A program made the translations under genes and the position numbers. The notes under the pieces were generated by a model. It did not search any database, was not told the DNA's origin, and worked only from the letters and a program-made list of their open reading frames with translations. DNA of 23,947 nucleotides from an uncultured Rikenellaceae bacterium (GTDB lineage: Bacteria > Bacteroidota > Bacteroidia > Bacteroidales > UBA932), in the NCBI GenBank assembly GCA_937906485.1, contig CALCYB010000015.1, positions 1-23,947 on the forward strand. The letters run 5' to 3'. Position 1 is the first letter of the stretch. Each line of letters opens with the position of its first letter. Positions 7,276-14,629 of the stretch are shown here, piece by piece.

Positions 7276-9786
7276 TTAATCCAGGCGGACCACGGTGATG
7301 CCGGAGCCTCCGTGCTCAATGTGTTCGTCTGCAAACGAACGGACGCCAGGGGTGATCTTCAAGTATTTTCGGATTTCTTCTTTCAGGATGCCGTTTCCTT
7401 TTCCGTGGAGGATACGGACTTCGGAAACCCCGACCATGATGGCATCGTCAATAAAGCGTGTAACGGTCGGGATGGCTTCGTCCAGCCGCTGGCCCCGTAT
7501 GTCAATGTTGGGGGTGAAGTTCAGCCGGCGTTCGGAAAGGGAAGAGTTGTTGTAGGTGCTTTTGGGCGGGGCGACGGTCCGGATGGTCTGCCGGTATTCG
7601 TTGGCGGAGATCAGTTCGATCTTCTCCCGCTGGACGCGTGTGGTCAGCTGGCCGACATTGATGGAGAGTTGCTTGCCGGAGATCTGGACCACTTCTCCGA
7701 TCAGACCGGTGCCCGTGATGCGGACCTTGCTGCCCACCTGAAGCACTTTTTCTTCAACAGGAGCTTGTGAGGGCTGTAGTTCCTGTTGTTGGGCCTGTTG
7801 CTTTTCGCGCTGGGCCTTGCGTTGGGCTTTGCGTTCTTTTTGTGCCAGGATCTTTTCGATCTTGCGTTGGATCATCAGGTCCGCTTCTGTGGATTCGGGA
7901 GCCTGCAGGGCTTCAGTAAACTGGTTCAGGTCGCGGCGGGCCTGGCGGGTCTGTTCTTTCTCGGCTTGGGCTTCCTTGATTTCACGGATGGTGCCCTCAA
8001 TCTTGCGGTTGGCCTCTTCCAGCAGTTGTTTGGCTTCGCTGCGGGCTTGGTTCAGGATCTCCTTACGCAGGTGCTGGATTTCGTCGAGTTCTTTCTGGTA
8101 TTTGTCGGTGATGGATTCGAGGGTCTTGTCGGTGTGACGGATCCGTACGAGTTTTTCTTCGAGCTGGCGCTTGCTGCGGGCGATGCGGCGCAGGTTGCGT
8201 TCGATGTTGACAAATTCATTGCCGGCTCGCTCTTCTGCTCCGTGAATGATGGCCTCCGGCAGACCGATTTTCCGGGCCAGTTCAAAAGCGAAGGAATTGC
8301 CCGGCAGACCGATTTCCAACTTGAAGAGCGGAGCAATCTTCTGGGTGTCAAATTGCATGGCTCCGTTGATGACGCCCTGGCTGTTGCCGGCATAGAGTTT
8401 CAGGTTGGTGTAGTGGGTGGTGATGACTCCGTAAGTGCCTCTTTCCTCCAGAGTATGGAGGATTTCTTCGGCAATGGCACCCCCGGCCGCCGGCTCGGTG
8501 CCGGATCCGAATTCGTCGATCAGGACCAGGCTGCGGTCATTGGCCAACTCCAGCACCTCTTTCATGTGGGTCAGGTGGGAGCTGTAGGTACTCAAGTCGT
8601 TTTCGATGGACTGGTCGTCCCCGATATCGATGAAGATGTGGTCAAAGACCGGAAATTCGGAGGTCTCAGAGGCTGTTACTGCAAATCCCCATTGGAGCAT
8701 GTATTGCAGAAGACCGACGGTCTTCAGACAGACGGATTTTCCTCCCGCGTTCGGTCCGGAGATCAGCAGCAGGTGTTTGTTGGGGTCCAACTGCAGGTCC
8801 AAGGGAACCACTTCCTTGCCTTCTTTCTTCAAGGTCTGTTCCAGGATCGGGTGGCGGGCACGTTGGAGTTTGAGCTCGCCCTGGGCCGAGAGAATGGGTT
8901 TTCCGGCTTGCAGCAGGTTGGCGATGCTCCCTTTGGCCCGGATAAAGTCGATTTCCCCGAGGTATTCGGCAGAAGCGATCAGCCCGTCGAGTTCGGGCCG
9001 GATGTTGTCGGTAAAGGCCAGCAGGATGCGTTGGATCTCGCGTTGTTCGGCAAAATGGAGTTCTTTGACCTGGTTGTTGAGTTCCACAATCTCCATCGGC
9101 TCGATGAAGGCGGTTTTACCGGTGGCGGATTCATCAAAGACAAAGCCCGGGATCTTTTTCTTGTTGCCGGCAGGTACCGGAATCAGGACGCGGCCTTCCC
9201 GTACGGAAACCGACACATCGGCATCTACCAAACCGGATTCCTGGGCATTGCGCAGGATGTTCTGGATGCGTCGCGAGATGGTGCCTTCCTTTTCCCGGAG
9301 GGAGCGGCGGATCTGCTGCAGTTCCGGGGAGGCATTGTCCCGGACTTCCCCAAACCGGTCCACGATGCGGTCAATCTGCATCAGGATTTCCGGAAAGGCA
9401 TCCACGCCTTGGGACAGGGCTTTGAGCCGGGGATATTGGGTCTCGTTGCACCGGTCAAAAAAAGAGGTAAGGCGCCGCAGGGTGGTCAGTACTTCCTTGA
9501 GCCGGTTGAGGGATTCGAGGTCAATGCTGGTGGCCGGAGTCCGTAAGGGCACCAGAAAATCCAGGCAGTCAAAGTAACCGGAATCCGGAAAAGAATTCTC
9601 GAACATCAGGATGACACGCATCTCGTCGGTCAGTTCCAGGCGTTGCCGGATGGTGGCTTCGTGTGTGCTGACTTCTTCCTCTGCTACGCGATTGGCGGCG
9701 TAGTGGGTCTGGCAGCGGTTGGCAATCCAATTGCGGATCTTGTCAAAACCGATTTTTTGTTCGCGTTGTCTGAATGAGTAGGTCAT
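7276..9786 (-). CDS. mutS2: MutS2-family endonuclease/ATPase
   Basis: This 836-residue protein, normal for the family, has MutS-like core and lever helices (about 1-300) and an ATPase with Walker A GPNAGGKS (344-351, Lys350) and Walker B LVLIDEFGSG (Glu425). A long Lys/Arg/Glu/Gln-rich coiled coil (about 500-690) and a C-terminal Smr nuclease domain with IDIRG and LHGKGNG follow (about 755-836). MutS2 proteins lack the mismatch-recognition domain. They are linked to suppression of recombination and, in Bacillus subtilis, to rescue of collided ribosomes. ATG 9786 is chosen because MTYSFRQREQKIGF aligns with family N-termini; the upstream in-frame start at 9891 would run into plsY. It heads an operon with the small lipoprotein and the PHP phosphatase. 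Confidence 0.95.
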   Translation of the reverse strand: MTYSFRQREQKIGFDKIRNWIANRCQTHYAANRVAEEEVSTHEATIRQRLELTDEMRVILMFENSFPDSGYFDCLDFLVPLRTPATSIDLESLNRLKEVLTTLRRLTSFFDRCNETQYPRLKALSQGVDAFPEILMQIDRIVDRFGEVRDNASPELQQIRRSLREKEGTISRRIQNILRNAQESGLVDADVSVSVREGRVLIPVPAGNKKKIPGFVFDESATGKTAFIEPMEIVELNNQVKELHFAEQREIQRILLAFTDNIRPELDGLIASAEYLGEIDFIRAKGSIANLLQAGKPILSAQGELKLQRARHPILEQTLKKEGKEVVPLDLQLDPNKHLLLISGPNAGGKSVCLKTVGLLQYMLQWGFAVTASETSEFPVFDHIFIDIGDDQSIENDLSTYSSHLTHMKEVLELANDRSLVLIDEFGSGTEPAAGGAIAEEILHTLEERGTYGVITTHYTNLKLYAGNSQGVINGAMQFDTQKIAPLFKLEIGLPGNSFAFELARKIGLPEAIIHGAEERAGNEFVNIERNLRRIARSKRQLEEKLVRIRHTDKTLESITDKYQKELDEIQHLRKEILNQARSEAKQLLEEANRKIEGTIREIKEAQAEKEQTRQARRDLNQFTEALQAPESTEADLMIQRKIEKILAQKERKAQRKAQREKQQAQQQELQPSQAPVEEKVLQVGSKVRITGTGLIGEVVQISGKQLSINVGQLTTRVQREKIELISANEYRQTIRTVAPPKSTYNNSSLSERRLNFTPNIDIRGQRLDEAIPTVTRFIDDAIMVGVSEVRILHGKGNGILKEEIRKYLKITPGVRSFADEHIEHGGSGITVVRLD

Positions 9787-9808
9787 CTGGGGTTGTCCGA
9801 TAAGGTTG

Positions 9809-9816
9809 CAAAGATA
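9809..9816 (-). promoter_or_regulatory. Bacteroidetes-type -7 element for the mutS2 operon
   Basis: TATCTTTG on the minus strand matches TAnnTTTG exactly. The predicted start lies about 15 nt ahead of ATG 9786. A matching -33 TTTG is not evident. Confidence 0.5.
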
Positions 9817-9846
9817 ACGAAATGTCCGGATTCCTCGTTTTTTTAC

Positions 9847-9854
9847 TACCTTCG
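9847..9854 (+). promoter_or_regulatory. Probable -7 element for plsY
   Basis: TACCTTCG differs from TAnnTTTG at one position and sits 24 bp ahead of ATG 9878, giving a short leader. The -33 element is not clear. It lies beside the opposing mutS2 promoter in a 91-bp divergent intergenic region. Confidence 0.4.
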
Positions 9855-9877
9855 CGCGCAGTAATTGACGTTTTGAG

Positions 9878-10543
9878 ATGTTGTATGTCATCCTTCTGTT
9901 GCTTGCTTACCTGATCGGCTCTTTGTGTAGTGCCGTGATTCTCAGTCGTGTCTTCTATGGGATTGACATCCGTAAATACGGAAGCCACAATCCCGGAGCC
10001 AATAACGTCCAACGTGTGCTGGGGTGGAAGATGGGGGTGCTGGTTTTTCTGCTGGACGGACTGAAAGGAGTGGCTGCGGTCAGCCTGGTCGGATTGACAG
10101 ATATCCAGCACGGGACGGAATGGTACGAAGGGTTCCGCATCATGCTGGGCATGGCGGCTGTTCTGGGACACATCTTTCCGGTATTTTTCCGCTTCAAAGG
10201 AGGAAAAGGCGTGGCGACCATTGTCGGGATCCTCTGCATCCTGCACCCGTGGACGGCCTTGATCTGCCTGGGTGTCTTCTTTGTGTTCTTTCTGTTGACC
10301 CGATACGTCTCGTTGAGCGTCCTGCTGGCGGTGACTTTCTATCCGATTTTTATCAACCTGCTGTTCGAGTTGCTGTTGGGGCATAAAGAGACCTTGACCA
10401 TCCAGATTTTCAGTGTGGTCATCTCCGTTGTTCTATGGCTGACGCATGTGAGTAACATCAAACGCCTCTTGCAGGGAAAAGAAGAGAAATTCTCGTTTCG
10501 CAAGCCGGTTACCCCTGTTATTTCTTATAAGAATTCTCGATAG
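9878..10543 (+). CDS. plsY: Glycerol-3-phosphate acyltransferase PlsY
   Basis: This 221-residue integral membrane enzyme transfers an acyl group from acyl-phosphate to glycerol 3-phosphate, the first step of phospholipid synthesis. Seen: an N-terminal transmembrane helix with YLIGSLCSAV, the second motif GSHNPGANNVQR (35-46), a third motif around HIFPVFFRFKGGKGVAT (98-114), and several long hydrophobic segments. The motifs are the three conserved cytosolic loops of PlsY. Cys-Ser replaces the usual Pro-Phe in the first motif (GSLCSA for GSIPFG), which should be tolerated but is unusual. The 3' end overlaps the 3' end of cdaA by 26 bp on the opposite strand. Confidence 0.93.
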   Translation: MLYVILLLLAYLIGSLCSAVILSRVFYGIDIRKYGSHNPGANNVQRVLGWKMGVLVFLLDGLKGVAAVSLVGLTDIQHGTEWYEGFRIMLGMAAVLGHIFPVFFRFKGGKGVATIVGILCILHPWTALICLGVFFVFFLLTRYVSLSVLLAVTFYPIFINLLFELLLGHKETLTIQIFSVVISVVLWLTHVSNIKRLLQGKEEKFSFRKPVTPVISYKNSR

Positions 10544-11306
10544 CGAGTTTCAGTTCACTGATGCTGCCCATGGTCCGGATGACGCCTTCCGAAACAAAGG
10601 AAATGTTTCCGGTCTCTTCGGATACCACCACGGCATCGGCATCGGTCTCCGAGGATATGCTGACTGCAGCGCGGTGACGCATGCCGTATTGCGGAGGCAG
10701 GTTGGGGTTTTCGACAATCGGGAGGGTGCAGCGGGCAGCAATGATCCGTTCTGAGCTGATGACCATGGCCCCGTCATGCAGGGGGGAGTTCTTGAAGAAA
10801 ATGTTCCGGATCAGGCGACGGTTGATGTTGGCGTCAATCCGGTCACCGGTCTGGATGATGAATTCCAGGGAGGATTTGTGGGAGATGACAATCAGGGCGC
10901 CCGTCTTGGTTTCGGACATGTGGCTGCAGGCCTGCGTGATTTCATCCACTTTGCTGCTGTCCATTTCGTTTTCCTTGGTCCCGCCAATCAACAGCCTGGA
11001 GATGCGTCCGGCTTTGGAATTGGCCACATACTGGCTCCCCAGGTGCAGGAGGAAACGCCGGATTTCCTGTTGGAAAATGACCACCAGAGCAATGACCCCG
11101 ACCCCGAGCACTTGTCCGAGAATGGCTGAAAGCAGGTTCATGTTGAAGGATTTGACCAGGAACCAGAGCAGGTACAGAAAAATGATGCCAAAGAAGATGT
11201 TGATGGCATTGGTTCCCCGCATCAGCTTGAACAGCTGGTAGATCAGGTAGGTCACCAGCAGGATATCCAGGATATCGATGATTTTTATGTCAATAAAGTC
11301 AAACAT
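10518..11306 (-). CDS. cdaA: Diadenylate cyclase CdaA
   Basis: This 262-residue membrane-bound cyclase makes cyclic di-AMP from two ATP. Seen: three hydrophobic segments (about 10-28, 35-53 and 58-80), a linker helix, then the DAC domain with the DGA motif (178-180, HDGAMVIS) and the RHR motif (210-212, GMRHRAAVSIS), both needed for ATP binding and catalysis. Length and layout match CdaA (YbbP) rather than DisA. A minus-strand promoter lies just upstream at 11321-11328. The gene converges on plsY with overlapping ends, so read-through would produce antisense RNA to either message. Confidence 0.95.
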   Translation of the reverse strand: MFDFIDIKIIDILDILLVTYLIYQLFKLMRGTNAINIFFGIIFLYLLWFLVKSFNMNLLSAILGQVLGVGVIALVVIFQQEIRRFLLHLGSQYVANSKAGRISRLLIGGTKENEMDSSKVDEITQACSHMSETKTGALIVISHKSSLEFIIQTGDRIDANINRRLIRNIFFKNSPLHDGAMVISSERIIAARCTLPIVENPNLPPQYGMRHRAAVSISSETDADAVVVSEETGNISFVSEGVIRTMGSISELKLAIENSYKK

Positions 11307-11320
11307 AATCCCTATTTGTG

Positions 11321-11328
11321 CAAACTTA
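11321..11328 (-). promoter_or_regulatory. Bacteroidetes-type promoter for cdaA
   Basis: TAAGTTTG on the minus strand matches TAnnTTTG. A TTGC sits 19 bp upstream at the -33 position. The predicted leader is very short, about 8 nt before ATG 11306. Confidence 0.5.
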
Positions 11329-11378
11329 CGCTTTTTTTCTTATAACCGCAACTCTCACCAGATATTCAAACCCAGAGT

Positions 11379-12485
11379 CTATTCCGTTGAAAGAATATCC
11401 ATAAGTTCTGTATTGAACCAGACAAATTCTTTACCTATCTTCTCCTTGGACAACAACCCTAACCCCTCCAATTCTGCAAGATATTTCTTGGCTGTATTAA
11501 TACTCTTTATCTTCTCAGACAAAAGGTTCTTTGGTCGAATATATGGCTGTTCAAACAGCTTTGACACATCCATCTTTGCAAGCAATGATTTTGGAATTAT
11601 ACCTTCAGTCTTGGATATAAGCGAACGCATCCTGTTTATCTTATAAATAGTATATTCCGATGTCTGAATAACTGCATCCAACATAAAAAGTATCCAGGAA
11701 TTCCAGTTATGCAGACCTGTAACATTACTCAAGTTGTAGTAATAACTCTCTTTATTCTGAAGAATATATGAACTTATATACAGAATAGGCATATCCAGCA
11801 AACTCTTTTGAATAAGGTAAAGAATACATAAGATTCTTCCCGTTCTACCATTTCCATCACGGAAAGGGTGGATTGCCTCAAACTGATAATGTGCCATAAT
11901 CATCTTAAGCAGCGGGTCAATTGGGAATCTTATGTCATCATTCAAGAATTCCACCAAATCTGCCAGCATTTTCTCAACTACACCCTTTCCTCTGGGTGGA
12001 GTATATACAGTTTCCCCTATAAGTGACCCCCAGCCTCTTTTCTTTATGACAATTTCAGCCTGATACGGACGGATTCCATCATGAGTCTGATTAACTTTTC
12101 TATAAATGTCTATTAAAGACTGCTGGGTTATCTTGCCTGTTACAGCCAGATTGTTAAACCCTTCCCAAAGGGCTTCCCGATAGTGTAGAATCTCCTTTGC
12201 CGGCCCCTGCACATATTCCTCATCCTGAAAAGTCAGTGCACGGTACAGCTCGTCATCAGTAGTAAAGATATTTTCAATAGCACTACTGGCTTTTGCCTCA
12301 CGCAGCGATATTGTATTTACAAAGATTGACTGATTTGGAAGCATAGATGCCAGACCTTTGAGCTCTGCCAACTTTCTGCTGGCATCTGTAAGCTTGCGCA
12401 TCAGCTCAGGAGTATTATAGCACTCCAACGCAGGGGGCAAAGACGGCAAATTGTTATGTGGAACGTTTCTATCGTATGGCGCCAT
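11379..12485 (-). CDS. Fic-family protein, class II, with C-terminal winged helix
   Basis: This 368-residue protein has the Fic active site HPFRDGNGRTGR (206-217, catalytic His206). Such proteins usually transfer AMP from ATP to a hydroxyl side chain of a target protein, or reverse it. An N-terminal Fic_N region (about 30-115) carries SSAIEN (67-72), matching the inhibitory motif (S/T)xxxE(G/N) with Glu71, so the enzyme is probably self-inhibited. The C-terminal part (about 290-368), with SINTAKKYLAELEGLGLL followed by a strand, resembles a winged helix-turn-helix, as in the Bacteroides Fic/wHTH proteins. ATG 12485 is chosen; the frame stays open to 12542 but that would cover the promoter. 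AT-rich, with ATA and AGA codons unlike cdaA. The target is unknown, and no antitoxin gene is adjacent. Confidence 0.92.
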   Translation of the reverse strand: MAPYDRNVPHNNLPSLPPALECYNTPELMRKLTDASRKLAELKGLASMLPNQSIFVNTISLREAKASSAIENIFTTDDELYRALTFQDEEYVQGPAKEILHYREALWEGFNNLAVTGKITQQSLIDIYRKVNQTHDGIRPYQAEIVIKKRGWGSLIGETVYTPPRGKGVVEKMLADLVEFLNDDIRFPIDPLLKMIMAHYQFEAIHPFRDGNGRTGRILCILYLIQKSLLDMPILYISSYILQNKESYYYNLSNVTGLHNWNSWILFMLDAVIQTSEYTIYKINRMRSLISKTEGIIPKSLLAKMDVSKLFEQPYIRPKNLLSEKIKSINTAKKYLAELEGLGLLSKEKIGKEFVWFNTELMDILSTE

Positions 12486-12543
12486 AATTTTGACAGATTT
12501 TAACTCTTCTGTCAAAATTATTAATTTTTTGACAGATTGCAAA
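12484..12543 (-). promoter_or_regulatory. fic promoter overlapped by three TTTGACAGA boxes (probable operator)
   Basis: On the minus strand a TTTG (12543-12540) is followed after exactly 19 bp by TAATTTTG (12520-12513), a full match to the Bacteroidetes -33/-7 consensus. Transcription would start near 12506, about 21 nt before ATG 12485. Three copies of TTTGACAGA lie at 12489-12497, 12508-12516 (inverted) and 12528-12536, with centres 19 and 20 bp apart. The first two form a perfect 14-bp inverted repeat (12484-12497 / 12508-12521). The boxes cover the spacer, the -7/start site and the leader, a layout expected for repression. Confidence 0.7.
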
Positions 12544-12591
12544 ATTTCTGCAATTCACCGTGGATCCCAACTGCTCCACCAGAACTGTGGC

Positions 12592-12639
12592 TGGGACTCT
12601 ACTATCTGAGGTAGTATATTCCAATGAATATGAGTCCTA
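12592..12639. repeat. Compact three-way-junction palindrome
   Basis: An outer stem of about 8 bp (12592-12599 with 12632-12639, core GGACTC/GAGTCC, one G-U) encloses two adjacent hairpins. The first is TACTATC-TGA-GGTAGTA (12600-12616) and the second TATTC-CAAT-GAATA (12617-12630). Almost every base in the 48 nt is paired. It could be a structured RNA leader, a site for a DNA-binding protein, or a relic of a mobile element; nothing shows which. Confidence 0.45.
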
Positions 12640-12744
12640 TCATTCCAAATATGTTGTTCTTGGCTCTATACTTTATTGATGTTTCAAAGATACAACATAC
12701 ATGATGCCGTTTTGATTTTTAGGACAGCGAGGCTTTAAAATTCG

Positions 12745-12752
12745 TATATTTG
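12745..12752 (+). promoter_or_regulatory. Probable -7 element for the glycoside hydrolase operon
   Basis: TATATTTG matches TAnnTTTG and predicts a leader of about 33 nt before ATG 12792. No good -33 TTTG is seen at the usual distance, which may mean that an activator is needed. Confidence 0.45.
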
Positions 12753-12791
12753 GCAAATCTGGAAATGAATAACCATAAATAATCTGATAAT

Positions 12792-14606
12792 ATGAAAGCT
12801 AAGATTCTGATTGTAGCAGCGTTGTTCCTTTCTGTTGTAGCTTTTGCACAACAGCCGCGCGCTGAGTATCCACGTCCGCAATTTGAGAGGGCAGACTGGA
12901 TGAATTTGAATGGAGAATGGAGTTTTACCCTTGATTTGGCTGATACAGGCCACGAAAGGGATTTTGTCAACAGCAAAGGTTTTGATGGAAAGATCATTGT
13001 CCCTTTTGCTCCGGAGAGCAAATTGTCGGGAATAGAGCATAAAGAATTCATAAATGCAGTGTGGTACCAACGTACAATTCAGATTCCTGCCCAGTGGAAG
13101 GGCAAGAATGTGAAGCTGAATTTTGGTGCAGTGTTCTATGAATCAGAAATTTTCATTGACGGCAAGTTTGTGGGACGCCATTATGGCGGTTCGGATTCGT
13201 TCTCATTTGACATTACAGAGTTTGTGGCAGACGGTAAAGAGCATAACCTTGTGGTTCATGCAGAGAGTGATTTGAGGTCTGAGGATTTGCCATCGGGAAA
13301 ACAGTCACATAAACTATATTCTCATGTTTGTATGTATACCCGTACTACAGGTATCTGGCAGACTGTATGGATGGAGGCGGTGAATCCTTGCGGCCTTGAG
13401 AGGGTACAGGTATTTACAGATATTGACCAGAACCAGATTGTGGTTACCCCTACTTTCTACAATTTGGCCAATGGTAACCGATTTTGCATTCGTGTAAAGG
13501 ATGGCGGAAAAGTGGTGGCCAAGGCAGATGTGGTTGCTTCGCAGGGTATCCCGGTGGTTGTTCCTTTAAAGAAACCAAAACTTTGGAGCCCTGAATCACC
13601 GTTCCTGTATGATGTGGTTTATGAGGTTAAGGATGCTGCTGGTAATGTGCTTGACAAAGTAGATGCATATGTGGGCATGCGCAAGATTCACATAGACGGT
13701 ACTCAAATTTATCTCAATAACAAGCCATACTACCAGCGCCTTGTCCTTGACCAGGGTTTTTATCCCGACGGAGTATGGACAGCCCCTTCTGATGAGGCAT
13801 TGAGGGGAGACATTGAGATGTCCATGGCAGCCGGATTCAACGGAGCACGCCTTCACCAGAAAGTGTTTGAGGAGCGTTTCTACTATTGGGCAGACAAATT
13901 GGGTTACCTTGTATGGGGAGAAATGGCCTCTTGGGGCAAGAATTCAAGTTCAGTGGCGGCAGCACGCAATTTTATCTCCGAGTGGACAAATGTAGTGGTG
14001 CGGGACCGCAACCATCCGGCACTTGTAACCTGGACACCGTTCAATGAGGAGTGGGAGGCAACAACCAACCAGATGGGACGTTTCCTTACAGATGTGTATG
14101 AACTTACCCGTAAGCTGGACCCTTCACGTCCTGTAAATACCGTGAGCGGTGGTTTGTATGTGATTTCTGATTTCTGTACAACCCACAGCTACCAGCAGGA
14201 TGGGGAGAAATTGCACAAAATGTTGTTTGACGGGGAGAAATTCTATCAGCCACAGGCACCGGGCAAAATAAATGCAAACACTTTGGACCATCTGTATTAT
14301 GATGGTAAAGTCCCTTATATAATTGATGAGTTCGGCGGTATCAAATGTGCGGAGGCAAACCCTTCAAAAGAGAATGCTTGGGGTTATGGTGATGCTGCAA
14401 TTACTAAAGAGGATTTCTATAAACGCCTGGAGTCACAGGTTAAGGCAATTGTAAGCCACAGCGACAAGATTTGCGGATTCTGCTATACTCAGCTTACTGA
14501 TGTTGAGCAGGAGCAGAACGGTATCTATTATTTCAACCGTAAAGCCAAATACGATATGGAGCGTGTGCGCAAGATATTCCAGATGGCATTGCCACAGACA
14601 AAATAA
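12792..14606 (+). CDS. Secreted glycoside hydrolase family 2 enzyme (beta-galactosidase/glucuronidase-like)
   Basis: This 604-residue protein has a signal peptide (MKAKILIVAALFLSVVAFA, cleavage near QQPRAEY). Domains in order: a GH2 sugar-binding jelly roll (about 30-185, with WMNLNGEWSF and VWYQRTIQIPAQWKG), an Ig-like GH2 domain (about 190-295) and a GH2 TIM barrel (about 300-600). The predicted acid/base is Glu419 in TPFNEEWEA and the nucleophile Glu513 in IIDEFGG. It is the compact form of the family, without the C-terminal domains of LacZ. The family includes beta-galactosidases, beta-glucuronidases and others, and the substrate is not fixed by these motifs. With galactokinase and mutarotase genes directly downstream, beta-galactoside is the best guess. 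It heads the five-gene operon. Confidence 0.9.
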   Translation: MKAKILIVAALFLSVVAFAQQPRAEYPRPQFERADWMNLNGEWSFTLDLADTGHERDFVNSKGFDGKIIVPFAPESKLSGIEHKEFINAVWYQRTIQIPAQWKGKNVKLNFGAVFYESEIFIDGKFVGRHYGGSDSFSFDITEFVADGKEHNLVVHAESDLRSEDLPSGKQSHKLYSHVCMYTRTTGIWQTVWMEAVNPCGLERVQVFTDIDQNQIVVTPTFYNLANGNRFCIRVKDGGKVVAKADVVASQGIPVVVPLKKPKLWSPESPFLYDVVYEVKDAAGNVLDKVDAYVGMRKIHIDGTQIYLNNKPYYQRLVLDQGFYPDGVWTAPSDEALRGDIEMSMAAGFNGARLHQKVFEERFYYWADKLGYLVWGEMASWGKNSSSVAAARNFISEWTNVVVRDRNHPALVTWTPFNEEWEATTNQMGRFLTDVYELTRKLDPSRPVNTVSGGLYVISDFCTTHSYQQDGEKLHKMLFDGEKFYQPQAPGKINANTLDHLYYDGKVPYIIDEFGGIKCAEANPSKENAWGYGDAAITKEDFYKRLESQVKAIVSHSDKICGFCYTQLTDVEQEQNGIYYFNRKAKYDMERVRKIFQMALPQTK

Positions 14607-14629
14607 TTTGGGAAACTATAAAATTTGAC

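Larger units (their letters stand above)
12486..12791. other. 306-bp intergenic region between fic and the glycoside hydrolase operon
   Basis: The left end holds the fic promoter and its boxes (12484-12543). The middle (12560-12640) holds CCAC/GTGG and CCCA/TGGG pairings and the three-way-junction palindrome. A minus-strand TATCTTTG at 12685-12692 could be a second, distal fic promoter with a leader of about 190 nt, but it has no -33 partner. The right end holds the operon promoter. A short minus-strand frame (about 12606-12690) reads KYRAKNNIFGMIGLIFIGIYY and then stops; it has no plausible start and may be the tail of a lost membrane-protein gene. Confidence 0.5.

Noticed and set aside
7786..9546. 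586-codon plus-strand open frame
   Set aside because: It lies antisense to mutS2, whose Walker motifs and Smr domain are intact; the translation is Gly/Phe/Asp-rich without domains, a mirror of codon bias.
8606..9577. 323-codon plus-strand open frame
   Set aside because: It is a second antisense frame within mutS2, Ser/Arg-rich with no domain.
12606..12690. Short minus-strand hydrophobic peptide frame (ends IGLIFIGIYYLR)
   Set aside because: No start codon with a plausible length and it overlaps the palindrome; kept only as a note in the intergenic entry.
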